NCBI GenBank assembly: GCA_963070105.1
Contig: OY718803.1
Location: forward strand, 8,971,823 to 9,035,822
Source: Litomosoides sigmodontis
Lineage: Eukaryota > Nematoda > Chromadorea > Rhabditida > Onchocercidae
Direction: 5' to 3'
DNA: 64,000 nt
Shown: positions 13,540-31,224 of the stretch, piece by piece
Position numbering within the stretch: the stretch's first letter is position 1
How the letters are laid out: each line of letters opens with the position of its first letter
The notes under the pieces: generated by a model
Told to the model about the DNA's origin: nothing
Seen by the model: the letters and a program-made list of their open reading frames with translations, nothing else
The model's database searches: none
Made by a program: the position numbers and the translations under genes

Positions 13540-14190
13540 ATGAGTAGCGATGAAGAAAACCGGAAAAAAATAGGTAAGAAAGCAGTACGTACCAAGTAGA
13601 AGTAAGAAAAACCAAAATGATGCGATGATTTCAAAATTCACATAGTAGTTTACATACTTTTCAACAACTATGCTACATACTGCCGAAAATTATACTACAA
13701 GAAGCAACTACGAAGAAGGAGCGATGCATCGATCGTTGAGAAATGCTGACACCTTTTCATCATTAATTTAGGCGAATAAATGGCCCAAAGGTTAGATGAA
13801 ATTTAGAAAATTCATTCATTAAAAAGTAAGTGAAAATAGTGATTATTTCATCATTTTTCATCACTTTATTGTGATGGAAAAAGCATATATAAATATTAGC
13901 TAACAATTAAAGACCGTTTCAAAATCATTTCAAGAATTCGTCATTGCAGGCGCACACAGTTACCGAAAAAGGAGATTTTTCGTAGAACAAGTGCGAAGGT
14001 GTTTTCACTTGCCCTGGAAGATTTTGCATACGTGAACTAGGTACGACTCAGGAAGTCAATTACGGTTGGAGAAAAAGACACCAATATAGCATTGAGCGTC
14101 CAAAATACACCAATTGAGCTCCTTTTATCTGAGGTTGAAACTTTGACGACGCTTTCTAGCGCTACAAATAGCGATGATAGTGAGGATTGA
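13540..14190 (+). CDS. possible small unassigned gene, three exons
   Basis: A start exon at 13540-13573 (ATG, then SSDEENRKKI) ends at a GTAAGA donor. A clean acceptor (TCATTGCAG) opens 13950-13998, which ends at a GTGTTT donor. After a 42-nt intron, an acceptor at 14039-14040 opens the last exon. In one frame exon 2 gives RTQLPKKEIFRRTSAK and joins in phase 0 to 14041-14190, which reads 49 residues to TGA with a Ser/Thr-rich middle and an acidic SDDSED end. That frame needs two leftover bases from upstream, but the start exon leaves one. Joined directly, the start exon forces another frame (GAHSYRKRRFF) that ends early. So the 3' half looks coding, but the 5' connection is unresolved. I do not recognise the protein. 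Confidence 0.35.
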
Positions 14191-15900
14191 AAAACGGCAA
14201 CTGAGAAGGACTGCAATCCACAGATACAAGTTTCTACCAAACGACTACGAGGATTTATTGAAAATTTTGCTTGTTTGTTTAAAAGAATATGAAGGCACTG
14301 AAATATCATAATCAGTACATGAAAGAAATACCGAAATTTTTGTCAAAAAATTATAAATTTAAGGTTAACTGTCCGCCGAAATAGATGATTTATGAGTTAA
14401 AAATTTGTTTGGTAAAACTAGCGCCAATCATTCTAGAAAATTTCAAAACGATTCTACTGCTCCTCCGATCGCTACTTTTCGCTTTTCCGGATTTTCTCAA
14501 CGTTTGAAAATATTCATTACTCGATCGACAGGTCTTTTGAAGTGTCGGTAAAGCGTAGGAATAGAAAAGTGATTAAAAGGATTTAATTAATGATAATTTT
14601 CGGCAGGTCAAGAGCGATTGCGTTTTCTCACTCACCTCCGCCCCCCCCCCCCTCCCCTCCCTCCCTCCCTTCCTCCATCAAACATAACAATAAATATATG
14701 AGCAAAATTCAGCCTGATTGGCACCACCCTCTTCTATCTTACCCGAATCAACGCGTCGCGTAGGCGCGCACACGCACGCGCCATCGTCGTTGTCATGGCA
14801 ACAGTGGTGGTAACAATAGGAAGAGTACTCAGAGAGGCAGAAGCGAATTAGGAGCACTAACTCTGGGACGGGTCGAAGGTTGAAGGTCAGGTGGTTTTTT
14901 TTTCAATACTTTAAAGCTAATAAATTGCCAAAAATGTGTCAATGTCGAAATATACATTTTGAAATTTAATCAGTTTAATTGTGCTAAACAATCGATTGAA
15001 ACATTCTACCCGTATTCGTCCGCGTTCTGACGCCTCAACCAAAACGCATTCATTCTTTCGTTCTCGTCCGACTAACTGGCGTCAGGTTAGAAGTCTCAAT
15101 TTTAAATCCTCACTTTATTCTTTTTCAACTATTTTTACGAAACATTAAACATTAGATCAGCTGAATTGACAATCATTTTTTTCGCTCGTAAATCGTTAAC
15201 TGCACTTTTTTTATGCCACAAAATTTGAATTAAAGTTTCGCGACATCTTCACCGACAATACTTCCCTTGGCGAATCTCCGCATCGAAAATCCAGGGCAAA
15301 AGCATTCAAAACTGCGCTGCTGCTACTGCTGAAGTTGAATCTCTAAATTTTAAATTCAAATTCAGGATGACGGTAGCTCAAGTTCTGATCAACTGATGAA
15401 AAAAAGCATTCAATGATAGCCTCATTTCGCTTTCAGTATTTTCACCTTTTTGTAACGCTAAAAGAATTATTAAAATGAAGTGCTAATAAAAAAGTGCCAG
15501 TTGGAGGTATTGAGGAAAGCGACGCTAATTTCAACATTGCAATTGGATTTTGAACTTGTTTGTATTTCCATTTAATAAATGAAGCAGACGTATTAAAAAA
15601 ATTTGAAATTTTGAAACAATAGTTAAATCTCCTTTATTGTGTGCGGAATATTCAACAAATTCAGATTAAAATTCAGTACGAGAGTTTCTACACTCGCAAT
15701 AAAGCTCATCAAATATAAGTCAAACCGATGAGGAATTGACTATCAAGCTACTTTTACATCTTCATACCTTTTATGGAAATAGTCAGTATGTGTAATAGAA
15801 AATGGTAACTGATGAAAGACAATTTAATTAAGCTAGATGGTTGTTTTTTTTTATTAAGCAACCAAAGATTAAGTGAATTTTGATTTCCAGTTGCTTAGCG
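14191..15900. other. non-coding stretch with a C-rich tract
   Basis: No gene recognised. It contains a C homopolymer and CCT-rich tract at 14637-14677 and a GC-richer patch at 14740-14890 with CpG-containing words (GCGTCGCG, CACGCACGCG). On the minus strand, an exon-like piece at 15769-15810 (acceptor TTTCATCAG, donor GTATGA) and an open frame at 15334-15228 might follow the ORF at 15907-16107, but this is speculative. Confidence 0.45.
14637..14677. repeat. poly-C / CCT-rich low-complexity tract
   Basis: A run of twelve C (14641-14652) leading into CCTCCC repeats. It is unusual in this AT-rich sequence. Confidence 0.85.
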
Positions 15901-15906
15901 TGCAAT

Positions 15907-16107
15907 TCAAATCGACTGATTTAAAATACAAATACACTGAACCTCGATATTACCGGATTCTGTGCCACAAGTGATGAAGTCATAATATGGAAACAGCGTA
16001 GTATTCACGCTTAGCTTCGCGTTTCCACTCACTTCACCACTTGTTAAACTGAACACTTTATCACTGACTTGTTGTTTGTGCATGTTTATGAGACTGGAAA
16101 TTTTCAT
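15907..16107 (-). CDS. exon-like ORF, possibly a WD-repeat fragment
   Basis: This 66-codon open frame begins with ATG at 16107, or with the exon after a TTTCCAG acceptor (16093), and ends in TGA at 15907. Its core, LSVNTTLFPYYDFITCGTES followed by GNIEV, has the look of a WD40 blade. From memory it resembles the last blade of Nup43-type nucleoporins (LSVNT, a hydrophobic stretch, then CGT). A full WD protein would need exons to the right, and cytochrome c1 begins there on the other strand at 16564. It is therefore either a gene fragment or the first exon of a gene running left. Function not assigned. Confidence 0.3.
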   Translation of the reverse strand: MKISSLINMHKQQVSDKVFSLTSGEVSGNAKLSVNTTLFPYYDFITCGTESGNIEVQCICILNQSI

Positions 16108-16563
16108 AATTTTTCATAGCGGCATCACGTAATGTCGACGACTTTTCCGATCATTTTGTGTTTTGATTGAAAAGCTTTCGTAAATGTTCTAGTGGTTCTT
16201 TGGGATTTTCTCAGTGAAATTGTAGGGAAAGACGGAAAAGGTAGGAGGAATTATTTTTTAAAAATCAATTCTCCCTTCTTTTGCTGCATTTTTGGGATGT
16301 TCATTGCTATTTTGACCTGGAAAAAATCAGAGGTTAGATTAGGTTTTTTATTTTTCGAAAATTTTTTCTTATTTCTATTCTCACAACGTGTGCGACTTTG
16401 AAAATTAAGATTCATGAATAGATTGTTAAATTGTGACGGATTTCAAAGTGGTTTTTTTTGTCATATTTAGTTGGAATTGTAACAGTTTATTGATTTATAC
16501 TTTTTTACGCATTATGTTGTGTGTATTTTGCTCCATTGATCTTTTATTTGTGCAAGTTTATAA

Positions 16564-19342
16564 ATGCCATCGTCACATATTAAACGAGCGAAGCGATTGT
16601 TACTAGCACGGCTCGGTTTTTGGTATATTTTCGGACGAGGGTTTCCTAAGCAGCAAGAAAGGTAGTGTAAGAAGAGGGAAGGTTGATGTAGGTACTTCAA
16701 ATTAGCGGTCAATGTACTGTTTACAGAAATAGGAAGAGATGCCAACGTTTAATAGGATTTAAATTAGTCGTTCTAGGATAATGAGAAGATTACAAGTACT
16801 AGTATTAAGGAAGAAAAAAGAATGTTTGTTAGGGAAATGTAATTACCTGCATTTTAAGACTGTTTCAGCTAGCCTTTGTCTTAATTGTTAATTAACTTTC
16901 AAAAATTAAGTCAAACTGGGTATCTTGAGAGCAGTGGTTTCAGTTAGGTACGGTGGATTTTTGTTCTAGATTGGAAGGAGAAGGTAGTCTCATTTCACTG
17001 TTGGATTTTTATCAGTATCAACTGTTAGATACGTCGGTTCGCTAGATATCTTCTGTTGTTTTATAAGTTCGTTGTTTTTAGGAACAGTTCGTCGATGCAT
17101 AGGGCCTCATCGAGCTGTTGTTTTCGGGTAAGTTTATATGAATCTGGATTGAATTTGTGGACAATATTATGACATACTTTCAGGGGACACCGTTCCAGAT
17201 AAGGGATGATACTTTTAGTGATATGTCAATAGTGCTTCTGAGGAAAAGGCATTAAGGAGCAATTTTTTGAAAATTTAGGGGAGAAGTTTTTTAAACTGTT
17301 CAGTCGGTCTTGAATGCCCGATGAAACAGCAGTGATATCTATTCAACTAAAATAGGTTTTTTTATAGCGTACCTTAGCTGTTGGAGCGGGTACCGTATCG
17401 ATTGCTGGCGCTGGTTTATTGTATGCGTTGGAAAATGCAGTAAAAGTGGAAGCTTTTGAACACTTTCCACATCCTGCGTCCTTACCATGGGGTCACAAAC
17501 GAGTATTTGGTACTATTGACATGGCTTCGTATGTTTTCTTGCTCAATTTCCTCTTTTTAACTTGATTTTATAATCATAAGTTTAAGTATAAGAGTTAAAT
17601 AGTTTTCTAGAATTTTCAATATTTACGTTTGCTTAAGCAAGCAGTGGAATGCTGTTCTAGAGATCAGGTTAGTGAGGTGAGCGTGAAATTAAATTAATGA
17701 GTCTTTTTTGAAGTATGCGAAAACTTTCTTGAGAGTCATTTAGAAACTTCTGAAACTGCAATTCTTAATATTTTTGGGTGTAACCTGTTTAATTTACTGT
17801 TCAATTCACAGTGCACGTCGTGGCTATGAAGTATACAAGCAGGTATGTAAGGCTTGCCACTCTATGAAATGGATAGCTTATCGCCATTTAGTAGGAAATA
17901 TTATGACTGAGGAGGAGGCAAAAGCTGAAGCTGCTGCTGTTACTGTGCCTGACATCGACGAAGCTGGTACATAATAATTTCGTGTTGTACTTATCTGGCA
18001 GCTATACATTACAAATATCATAGATTTTTTACTCAAACTCTTCATAATTTCTTAATAGCAGTTATCACACATTTAAAAAAATTCATATTTGCTTTTTTAT
18101 AGCCACAAAATTCTAAATTATTACGTGAACGTATTACAGGAAATGCAATTGAACGGCCGGGTGATCTAAATGACCATTTGCTATCACCCTATCCGAATAT
18201 TGCTGCAGCGAAAGCAGCGAATGGTGGTGCTTTCCCACCCGATCTTTCTATGTTATTGCTCACACGAGAAGGTGCTGAAGATTATGTTTTTTCATTATTA
18301 ACCTCATACGTTGATGCACCAGCTGGCGTGAAGGTTGGTTCTCACACGATTCCTTATAAATCGTTCAAATTTTATCTGAAAGTTATGCAAACTGGTTTAG
18401 TGAAAATTGTTTTCGTGTTACACAACAAAAGCGAAATTTGGTTTTTCGTTGGCTTCATAGCGACTTGAAATATAGAGACATCTGAATTCTGGATTATTAC
18501 AATTCATTTTTAGCTGGATGAAGGAAAGTATTATAATCCCTACTTTCCTGATGGCGTCATTGGTATGCCACAGCAGCTGTTCGATGGCGGTATTGAATAC
18601 AAAGATGGAACACCAGCAACTGCTAGTCAGCAAGCAAAAGATGTGTGCACATTCATGCGCTTTACAGCGGAACCCTTCTTTGAGAGAAAGAAGAGATTAC
18701 TAGTAAAGGTAAATTGATTTCGATAACGTTTATCAGTGCAAGAATAGAATTTTTGATCATTGAACTCTAAGGTCTTCTTCGAAACTAAAATCGATAAAAG
18801 TTTGACGTTATAAAAAACGGAGTTCAATTAGTGGGATGTATCTTCTCTCCTGTTAATGAAAAAAGCAAGTTAGCTGTTTCCAGTTTTTTTTCAACTTCTA
18901 TTCAGAAAATTCGTTGCAATCTGTATAAATATTTGTGTACTTCTTCCTGTCATCCATTTCAATACAGTGAGAATGGAAATTCTGGGTTAAGAGGTGGTAA
19001 ATTCAATCACAGGATCAAATTAGCTGGAAATTATCTAAACCGTACAAACTGGTTCAAACGTATACCTCTGCCTGTTACATTATTGATTACCGCTATCCTC
19101 GAAACATGATGGATCGAAGTAAAGCATCAGATTTAGCAGCAGTACCACACTAAAATGGTCGTACTGAGTGAATATCAGCATTAAATTTTTAATTATAATT
19201 AATTCAGGCATTACTGTTCCTGCCAGTGCTGACATTTGTGCTGTTATACGGCAAACGATATGCATGGACATACATAAAGGGACGGAAAAGTATGTGGAAG
19301 ACAGTGAAAGGACGCGAAAGACCGATAAACAAAACTAACTGA
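16564..19342 (+). CDS. cyc-1: cytochrome c1, haem protein of respiratory complex III
   Basis: Exons: 16564-16661, 17082-17127, 17368-17528, 17812-17966, 18140-18333, 18514-18708, 19208-19342; all phases close, giving about 327 aa. The protein carries electrons from the Rieske centre to cytochrome c on the outer face of the inner mitochondrial membrane. The N-terminus is Arg-rich ([12 protein letters not shown]), then a hydrophobic stretch ([18 protein letters not shown]), a bipartite presequence as expected. The haem site is CKACH (residues 114-118), in the conserved setting [16 protein letters not shown] Met-containing segment ([10 protein letters not shown]) matches the axial-ligand region. 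A C-terminal membrane anchor ([19 protein letters not shown]) is present. Exon 1 is the weakest part: it fits in phase and supplies a targeting sequence, but translation could instead begin at 17095 (MHRASSCCFRR). It is convergent with the ABHD18-like gene. Confidence 0.93.
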
Positions 19343-19557
19343 ACAATGAAGCAATTCGTCGATGTCAAAAATTGGGAATTATAAATAGTGCAGATATGAC
19401 CTACATTTCAAATTGGTATATAGGCTAGAAATGGTATATCACGTGCTACGAGTTCGATGTAAAGCGATGCATGTTAAAAGTTTTTACTGTTCTGTTTCCT
19501 TCGTTATTTCTCGCTGTAAGCAGCACGTAAGCTCTACCTTTAAAGCAGGTGGCTTTT

Positions 19558-19836
19558 TCATTTTTTCTTTATGAAAATTTTGATTTCTTCACGACTTGCT
19601 TCTGCTTTGCTAGATAAGGCACTATTTAAATGTCTTAGATTTGCTGCTTTCTGATTCATTTTTAGGGCTTCCACAATACCTTTTAGGCTAATTCTCTCTG
19701 ACCTGCATACTTTAGTTGAAATTTTCATATATATTAAGACTTGGCTAGCAGCGATTTGATCAAGGTTTGATTTGTCTATAATATTTATAGAGATTCGTAG
19801 TGTAAAATGACACAAGTATGTTGGAATTATTTCCAT
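19558..19836 (-). CDS. hypothetical 92-aa ORF between two convergent genes
   Basis: An uninterrupted ATG-to-TGA frame. The C-terminal half is Lys/Glu/Ala-rich and likely helical (for example AANLRHLNSALSSKAEASRE). It lies between the stop codons of cytochrome c1 and the ABHD18-like gene, where 3' UTRs are expected. I see no clear splice or promoter signal and no family resemblance. It could be chance. Confidence 0.25.
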   Translation of the reverse strand: MEIIPTYLCHFTLRISINIIDKSNLDQIAASQVLIYMKISTKVCRSERISLKGIVEALKMNQKAANLRHLNSALSSKAEASREEIKIFIKKK

Positions 19837-20563
19837 GTTTAAGACGTCTTATATATACATATATGCCTCATAGTTCGTTCTCCTGGATCAGTTTTTTCAC
19901 ACGTAATCCAAATGCAAAAATCTCTTTTGGTTGCTACATCTGGTCTATCTTTTAAAAAAAACTTTTTTTTTATAATTCGTAAAGAGGACAATCCGTTAGT
20001 CTTTTAAATGTTGTCTAATGTAGTTAAATTTTGTTGGTTATCATCCAAAAAAAGACATTAACTTGATCTACTCTTGCGATTTACACATTCAGCAGAAAGG
20101 AGTGAATCATGGATGTTGGTCGCACTTATACATCGGTTGCTTTAGTTATTCGTATCATATATTCAACGCTAAATCCATAACAGTGAATGAAAAAAAAAAT
20201 AAAATATAATAGGATATGAACTTTCGTAATTTTTACACTTGTTCCAATGCTTACCTATTACTTTTAATATGTTAGTGATATTTTTTCCTGTAAAATACCC
20301 ACAGATTTTAATTTCTGTCTTTAAACAGTAGCATGTAAGTTAAAAATAATTGAGCATCAGGATTATGAGTAAATTACCAATGGTATTGGCTAATCAAACA
20401 GTGTTCCATCCCACAGAATCTATAGTTCGGTATTATATTATGGTTTCTTAGTGAATATTACAATAAAAGGTGTACATAACGTTTAAGTAGCAAAAAATTC
20501 CAGAGAATATAAGAGGCTTTCGGTAACAAACAATCCTGCTAAAATATTATGATCCTTCATGGT

Positions 20564-23030
<2,467 letters not shown>

Positions 23031-23053
<23 letters not shown>

Positions 23054-24595
23054 TGCTTCACTTAGAATTGTTCTTGCCAGTGGTTCGAAGCAACGTCTTG
23101 CACTCCTTCAGCAAATTGTATGATTTGAAGCTGTTTGAAGTTGAAAGAAGGAAATTCCATGTTGATAATTCAACTGACTTCTAAGGCAATGGTTTTAAAC
23201 TGTATGGGACATTCAGTTTTTTTTAGACATTTCGATATTAATTTGGTTTAGGGGATAGAACCTACTGTACGTGTTTCAAATTGTGAAGAAAACCTTAGTA
23301 AAGACCTACCTGTCAATAAATACGTATCCGAGACAGCACGTATGAAAGCAGAAACAATTGCGAAACTTATGGTTGGTTTTTTTGAACGACTTCAATTTAT
23401 ACTTAAAATTTCGACCAAATTTTCCACTTTTTAAAATTACATACTTTAGAATCTGCAAAAGAAACAGTTGTTCTTTACAATATTTTCATAAATTAGTAGA
23501 AATTTTCAAGTCATGAATGAAAAATTTGGTTCATTTTCATTAGTGGTACGAAAAATAATAGCATAAATTTGGTGAAATTAATGAATGTATGATGGAATAC
23601 AAATTAAGAAACTATTGCTGTAAACTCGGATTAGTAACTCTTATGTTCTGCCCATTTTCCCATTTAAGTTTCACACGTTAATTTTTAGGATGTCAAAGAT
23701 TACGATATGATTATTGGCTTTGACACGGTAGTTCTATTCAACAACGATATTATCGGTAAGCCAGTTGATGAAGAGGATGCTCGATCTACTTTACAGAGGT
23801 ATTCCTGAAATGTAATTATCTTAAATTTTTATAAAAATAATTAAGGTGGAAATATTCTATTAATGTCTAATCAAATGTCATTTCTGTTAGTGTATTGCTG
23901 ACCATATTAAAGAATTTACCATTATTTCTATGCAAACATTTGTTTATAACTGTGTGAATCGGCGTATTTTGTCAAGTAAACAAACAATTTTTGATTAAAT
24001 TTTATAAAAAAAGACATTCTGATTTATTAAATATCAAAACCGAGTGGTATTCCCGTTAGTATATGAATCACCAAAGGCGATAAATATCACTACCGTGATA
24101 AATTCAATTTATCTACAATCTCTATTTTCCCCAGATTAAATGGGAATTTGCATGAAATTTACACTGGTGTAGCAATCATTGACAACAACCAGCAGTGTGA
24201 GCAGTTCGTGGAACGAACGTCAGTCAAATTCTGCCGAATTCCAGAAACTATTATCAAAGAATATGTTGCTTCTGGCGAACCATTGTAAGTACCTCTAACG
24301 TTAGACAAATATATCGTTCTGTTTTAGACTAATTGTTTCCTTTAACTTCTGCTTCTACAGAACCATCTCATATATACAACAATAAAGCAAATTTTAAAAA
24401 ATTTAATTAAAATAAACATAGCCACTGCAAAAACCTTTAAATCCTGATGTTTCCAGTGGTCGATCTGGCTCCTACAGCATTCAAGACTATGGAGGAGTAT
24501 TTGTAGAAAAGATTGACGGATGTTATTATAATGTTGTTGGATTACCAATAAACCGATTGATGAAAGCCCTCTGGAAAAGGGTTGATTTAAAATGA
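23031..24595 (+). CDS. Maf-type nucleotide pyrophosphatase (dTTP/UTP or modified-nucleotide hydrolase)
   Basis: Exons: 23031-23117, 23252-23371, 23689-23798, 24135-24284, 24457-24595; phases close, giving 201 aa, the usual Maf length. Maf proteins cleave non-canonical or pyrimidine nucleoside triphosphates to monophosphate and pyrophosphate, in the cytosol, and are thought to keep the nucleotide pool clean. Motifs in order: LASGSKQRLALLQQI (the substrate loop, usually ASxSPRR; here the second Arg position differs), then GFDTVV, GKPVDEEDARSTLQRLNG, HEIYTGVAII, GEPFGRSGSYSIQDYGG and GCYYNVVGLPI. In animals the domain also occurs fused to a methyltransferase-like domain (ASMTL), but here it stands alone and ends in TGA. 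It is convergent with the MSK-type kinase gene; 5' overlap with the ABHD18-like gene. Confidence 0.92.
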
Positions 24596-24599
24596 TCAA

Positions 24600-26330
24600 A
24601 ATATAACTGTTGCAACTATAAACTAATTTTTTTATTACTAATAATTCCAAAAATACTTCATGTCACCATGGAGTTATTGTTGGAAGAATATGGAAAACAA
24701 GAATAAACGATTTTCTAGATTTCACCAATAATTTCAGATAAGCATATTGCCGTTTCTATCAAAGAACGTTACAGGATCACCTGCATATACAGGCTAGTTA
24801 GCTTTTATTTAAACATCTTTGAAAAAAAAACGACTGAGATGGTATTTTCACTTGCAGATAAAGTCTATTCTAAAATGCTGCAACAACTTCCTCTCTTTTC
24901 AACTAAATTTCATCCCCTTCAACTGTTTTCTCCCGTGTTCGATTTCAACTTCTTTAAAATTGCCAGAATGTAAAAATGAGTTTAAAAATATTTTTCATTT
25001 CTTCTTTCCTTACCACCATACCTTTGGTCATTCATAGCAATCTCAAAATGAATACTTTCAATGTTGTCTTTAAATGAGTGAAAGACTTCTTCCTTAAAAC
25101 TTCTTCCTTAAACTACTTTTTGGTAGACTTGCTCAGCTGAATGTGATATCAACGAGAAACAATACTTTCAAAAGGTGTAAAGAAAGGGTTTATTAAGTGA
25201 CCAAATTATTTCACATTTCCCATAAAAATCTTTACAAGTTCACTTTTCACATATAAACAAATAAACAAAAAACAAAACTAAACAACGTAAACTTCCTTCA
25301 GTGTGAAGCAGATCCATTTCTTATCAACACAGTCTGTACATTAAAATGATTGTGACCATAAGCAGTAAAAAAAGGGCGAAATTTCATAAAAACCCTCATT
25401 GCTCTTTTAAATATCTTTAAGCATTACTAAAACAAAATATGTTTACCAGTTACTTACTGCAATAACTTAACATTTAAGAAACGTATCCAGAAAGAACACG
25501 ATCAAGATAGAAAATAATCGAAGATTCCAAAAGGGTAGGACAAGGATACTCCTTTCGCTTGCCTTCCCCGTACTCCTAATCCAAAGAACGATAACGATTT
25601 CTAAACTTAGAAGTTCGTATAAAAAATCTACTCGTAGCAAGTAAAACATTGAAAATGTGCATCTTTAGTCGAAAACTTACTCATTATCATGTTCTCATGA
25701 ATACTGAAAATGATGAGAGAGCTTTGAGCGAAAACAAGTGAGATAAACTATGTACACAAAAACGAATGGACTAGTAGTGAAAAGAGGAAGAACATATAAG
25801 CATAAACCAAATGATCACAGAAATTTAGAACCGTAATTCCAACTCATCACAACTCAACTAAACACATTGAATGAATTAGGCTTCTACAGCCTGATTCGAA
25901 ACGAAAAATAATGAAATAGCTAGAAAGTATATTTCTTGAAATATTTGACTGATTTTACACTTTTACAGATATCTGTTTTAACGAACAAATATGGTAATAT
26001 TTTCCTTCTAAGACTCTAGGTGTGACATCAATAAGATATTTCAAGAAATTTTAAGCAAATCATACAGCAATAAATTTTTGGAAAAAAATGAAACAAGGCA
26101 AAGTGTGCATAATTTAAAGTACTTATCTACAGATGTTAAAAAAGAGTAGAATGAAGCTGTAATACTCCAATATAATACCACAGAACACACGCCCTGAACT
26201 CCAAGTGTTTGAGATCTAAATTATAAGTTGTCATTTTTAACTATTATTTTCTTAAGAAATTACCAATATATCATTTTAATAAGCAATAAATCAGTTGTAC
26301 TACTTCCAAATTATTTATTGTGAATAAAGT
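24600..26330. other. intergenic space between convergent genes
   Basis: AT-rich, with several AATAAA-like words. It should carry the 3' UTRs of the Maf-type gene and the MSK-type kinase. Nothing coding-like recognised. Confidence 0.6.
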
Positions 26331-26335
26331 AACTG

Positions 26336-31210
<4,875 letters not shown>

Positions 31211-31223
31211 TTCCCTGCAACCA
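31211..31223 (-). promoter_or_regulatory. probable spliced-leader acceptor of the kinase gene
   Basis: A minus-strand TTGGTTGCAG ends four bases before the ATG at 31210. With no coding frame upstream, this is best read as a trans-splice acceptor. A cis-spliced 5' UTR exon is the alternative. Confidence 0.5.
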
Positions 31224-31224
31224 A

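Noticed and set aside
16190..16242. Plus-strand exon-like piece (VVLWDFLSEIVGKDGK) with acceptor and donor
   Set aside because: No start or following exon could be joined in phase; the downstream frames read like intron (Phe-rich).
16512..16745. Minus-strand 77-codon frame with a protein-like end ([16 protein letters not shown])
   Set aside because: It is antisense to the proposed first exon of cytochrome c1 on the plus strand, which has splice sites, a good ATG and a targeting-type sequence.
18103..18139. Earlier acceptor for the cytochrome c1 exon (TTTTTATAG)
   Set aside because: Used with the observed donor it leads to an immediate stop; the acceptor at 18138-18139 keeps phase and gives the conserved [10 protein letters not shown].
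18831..19109. 92-codon plus-strand frame inside the cytochrome c1 gene
   Set aside because: It lies in the last intron; exons on both sides join in phase and give the expected C-terminal anchor.
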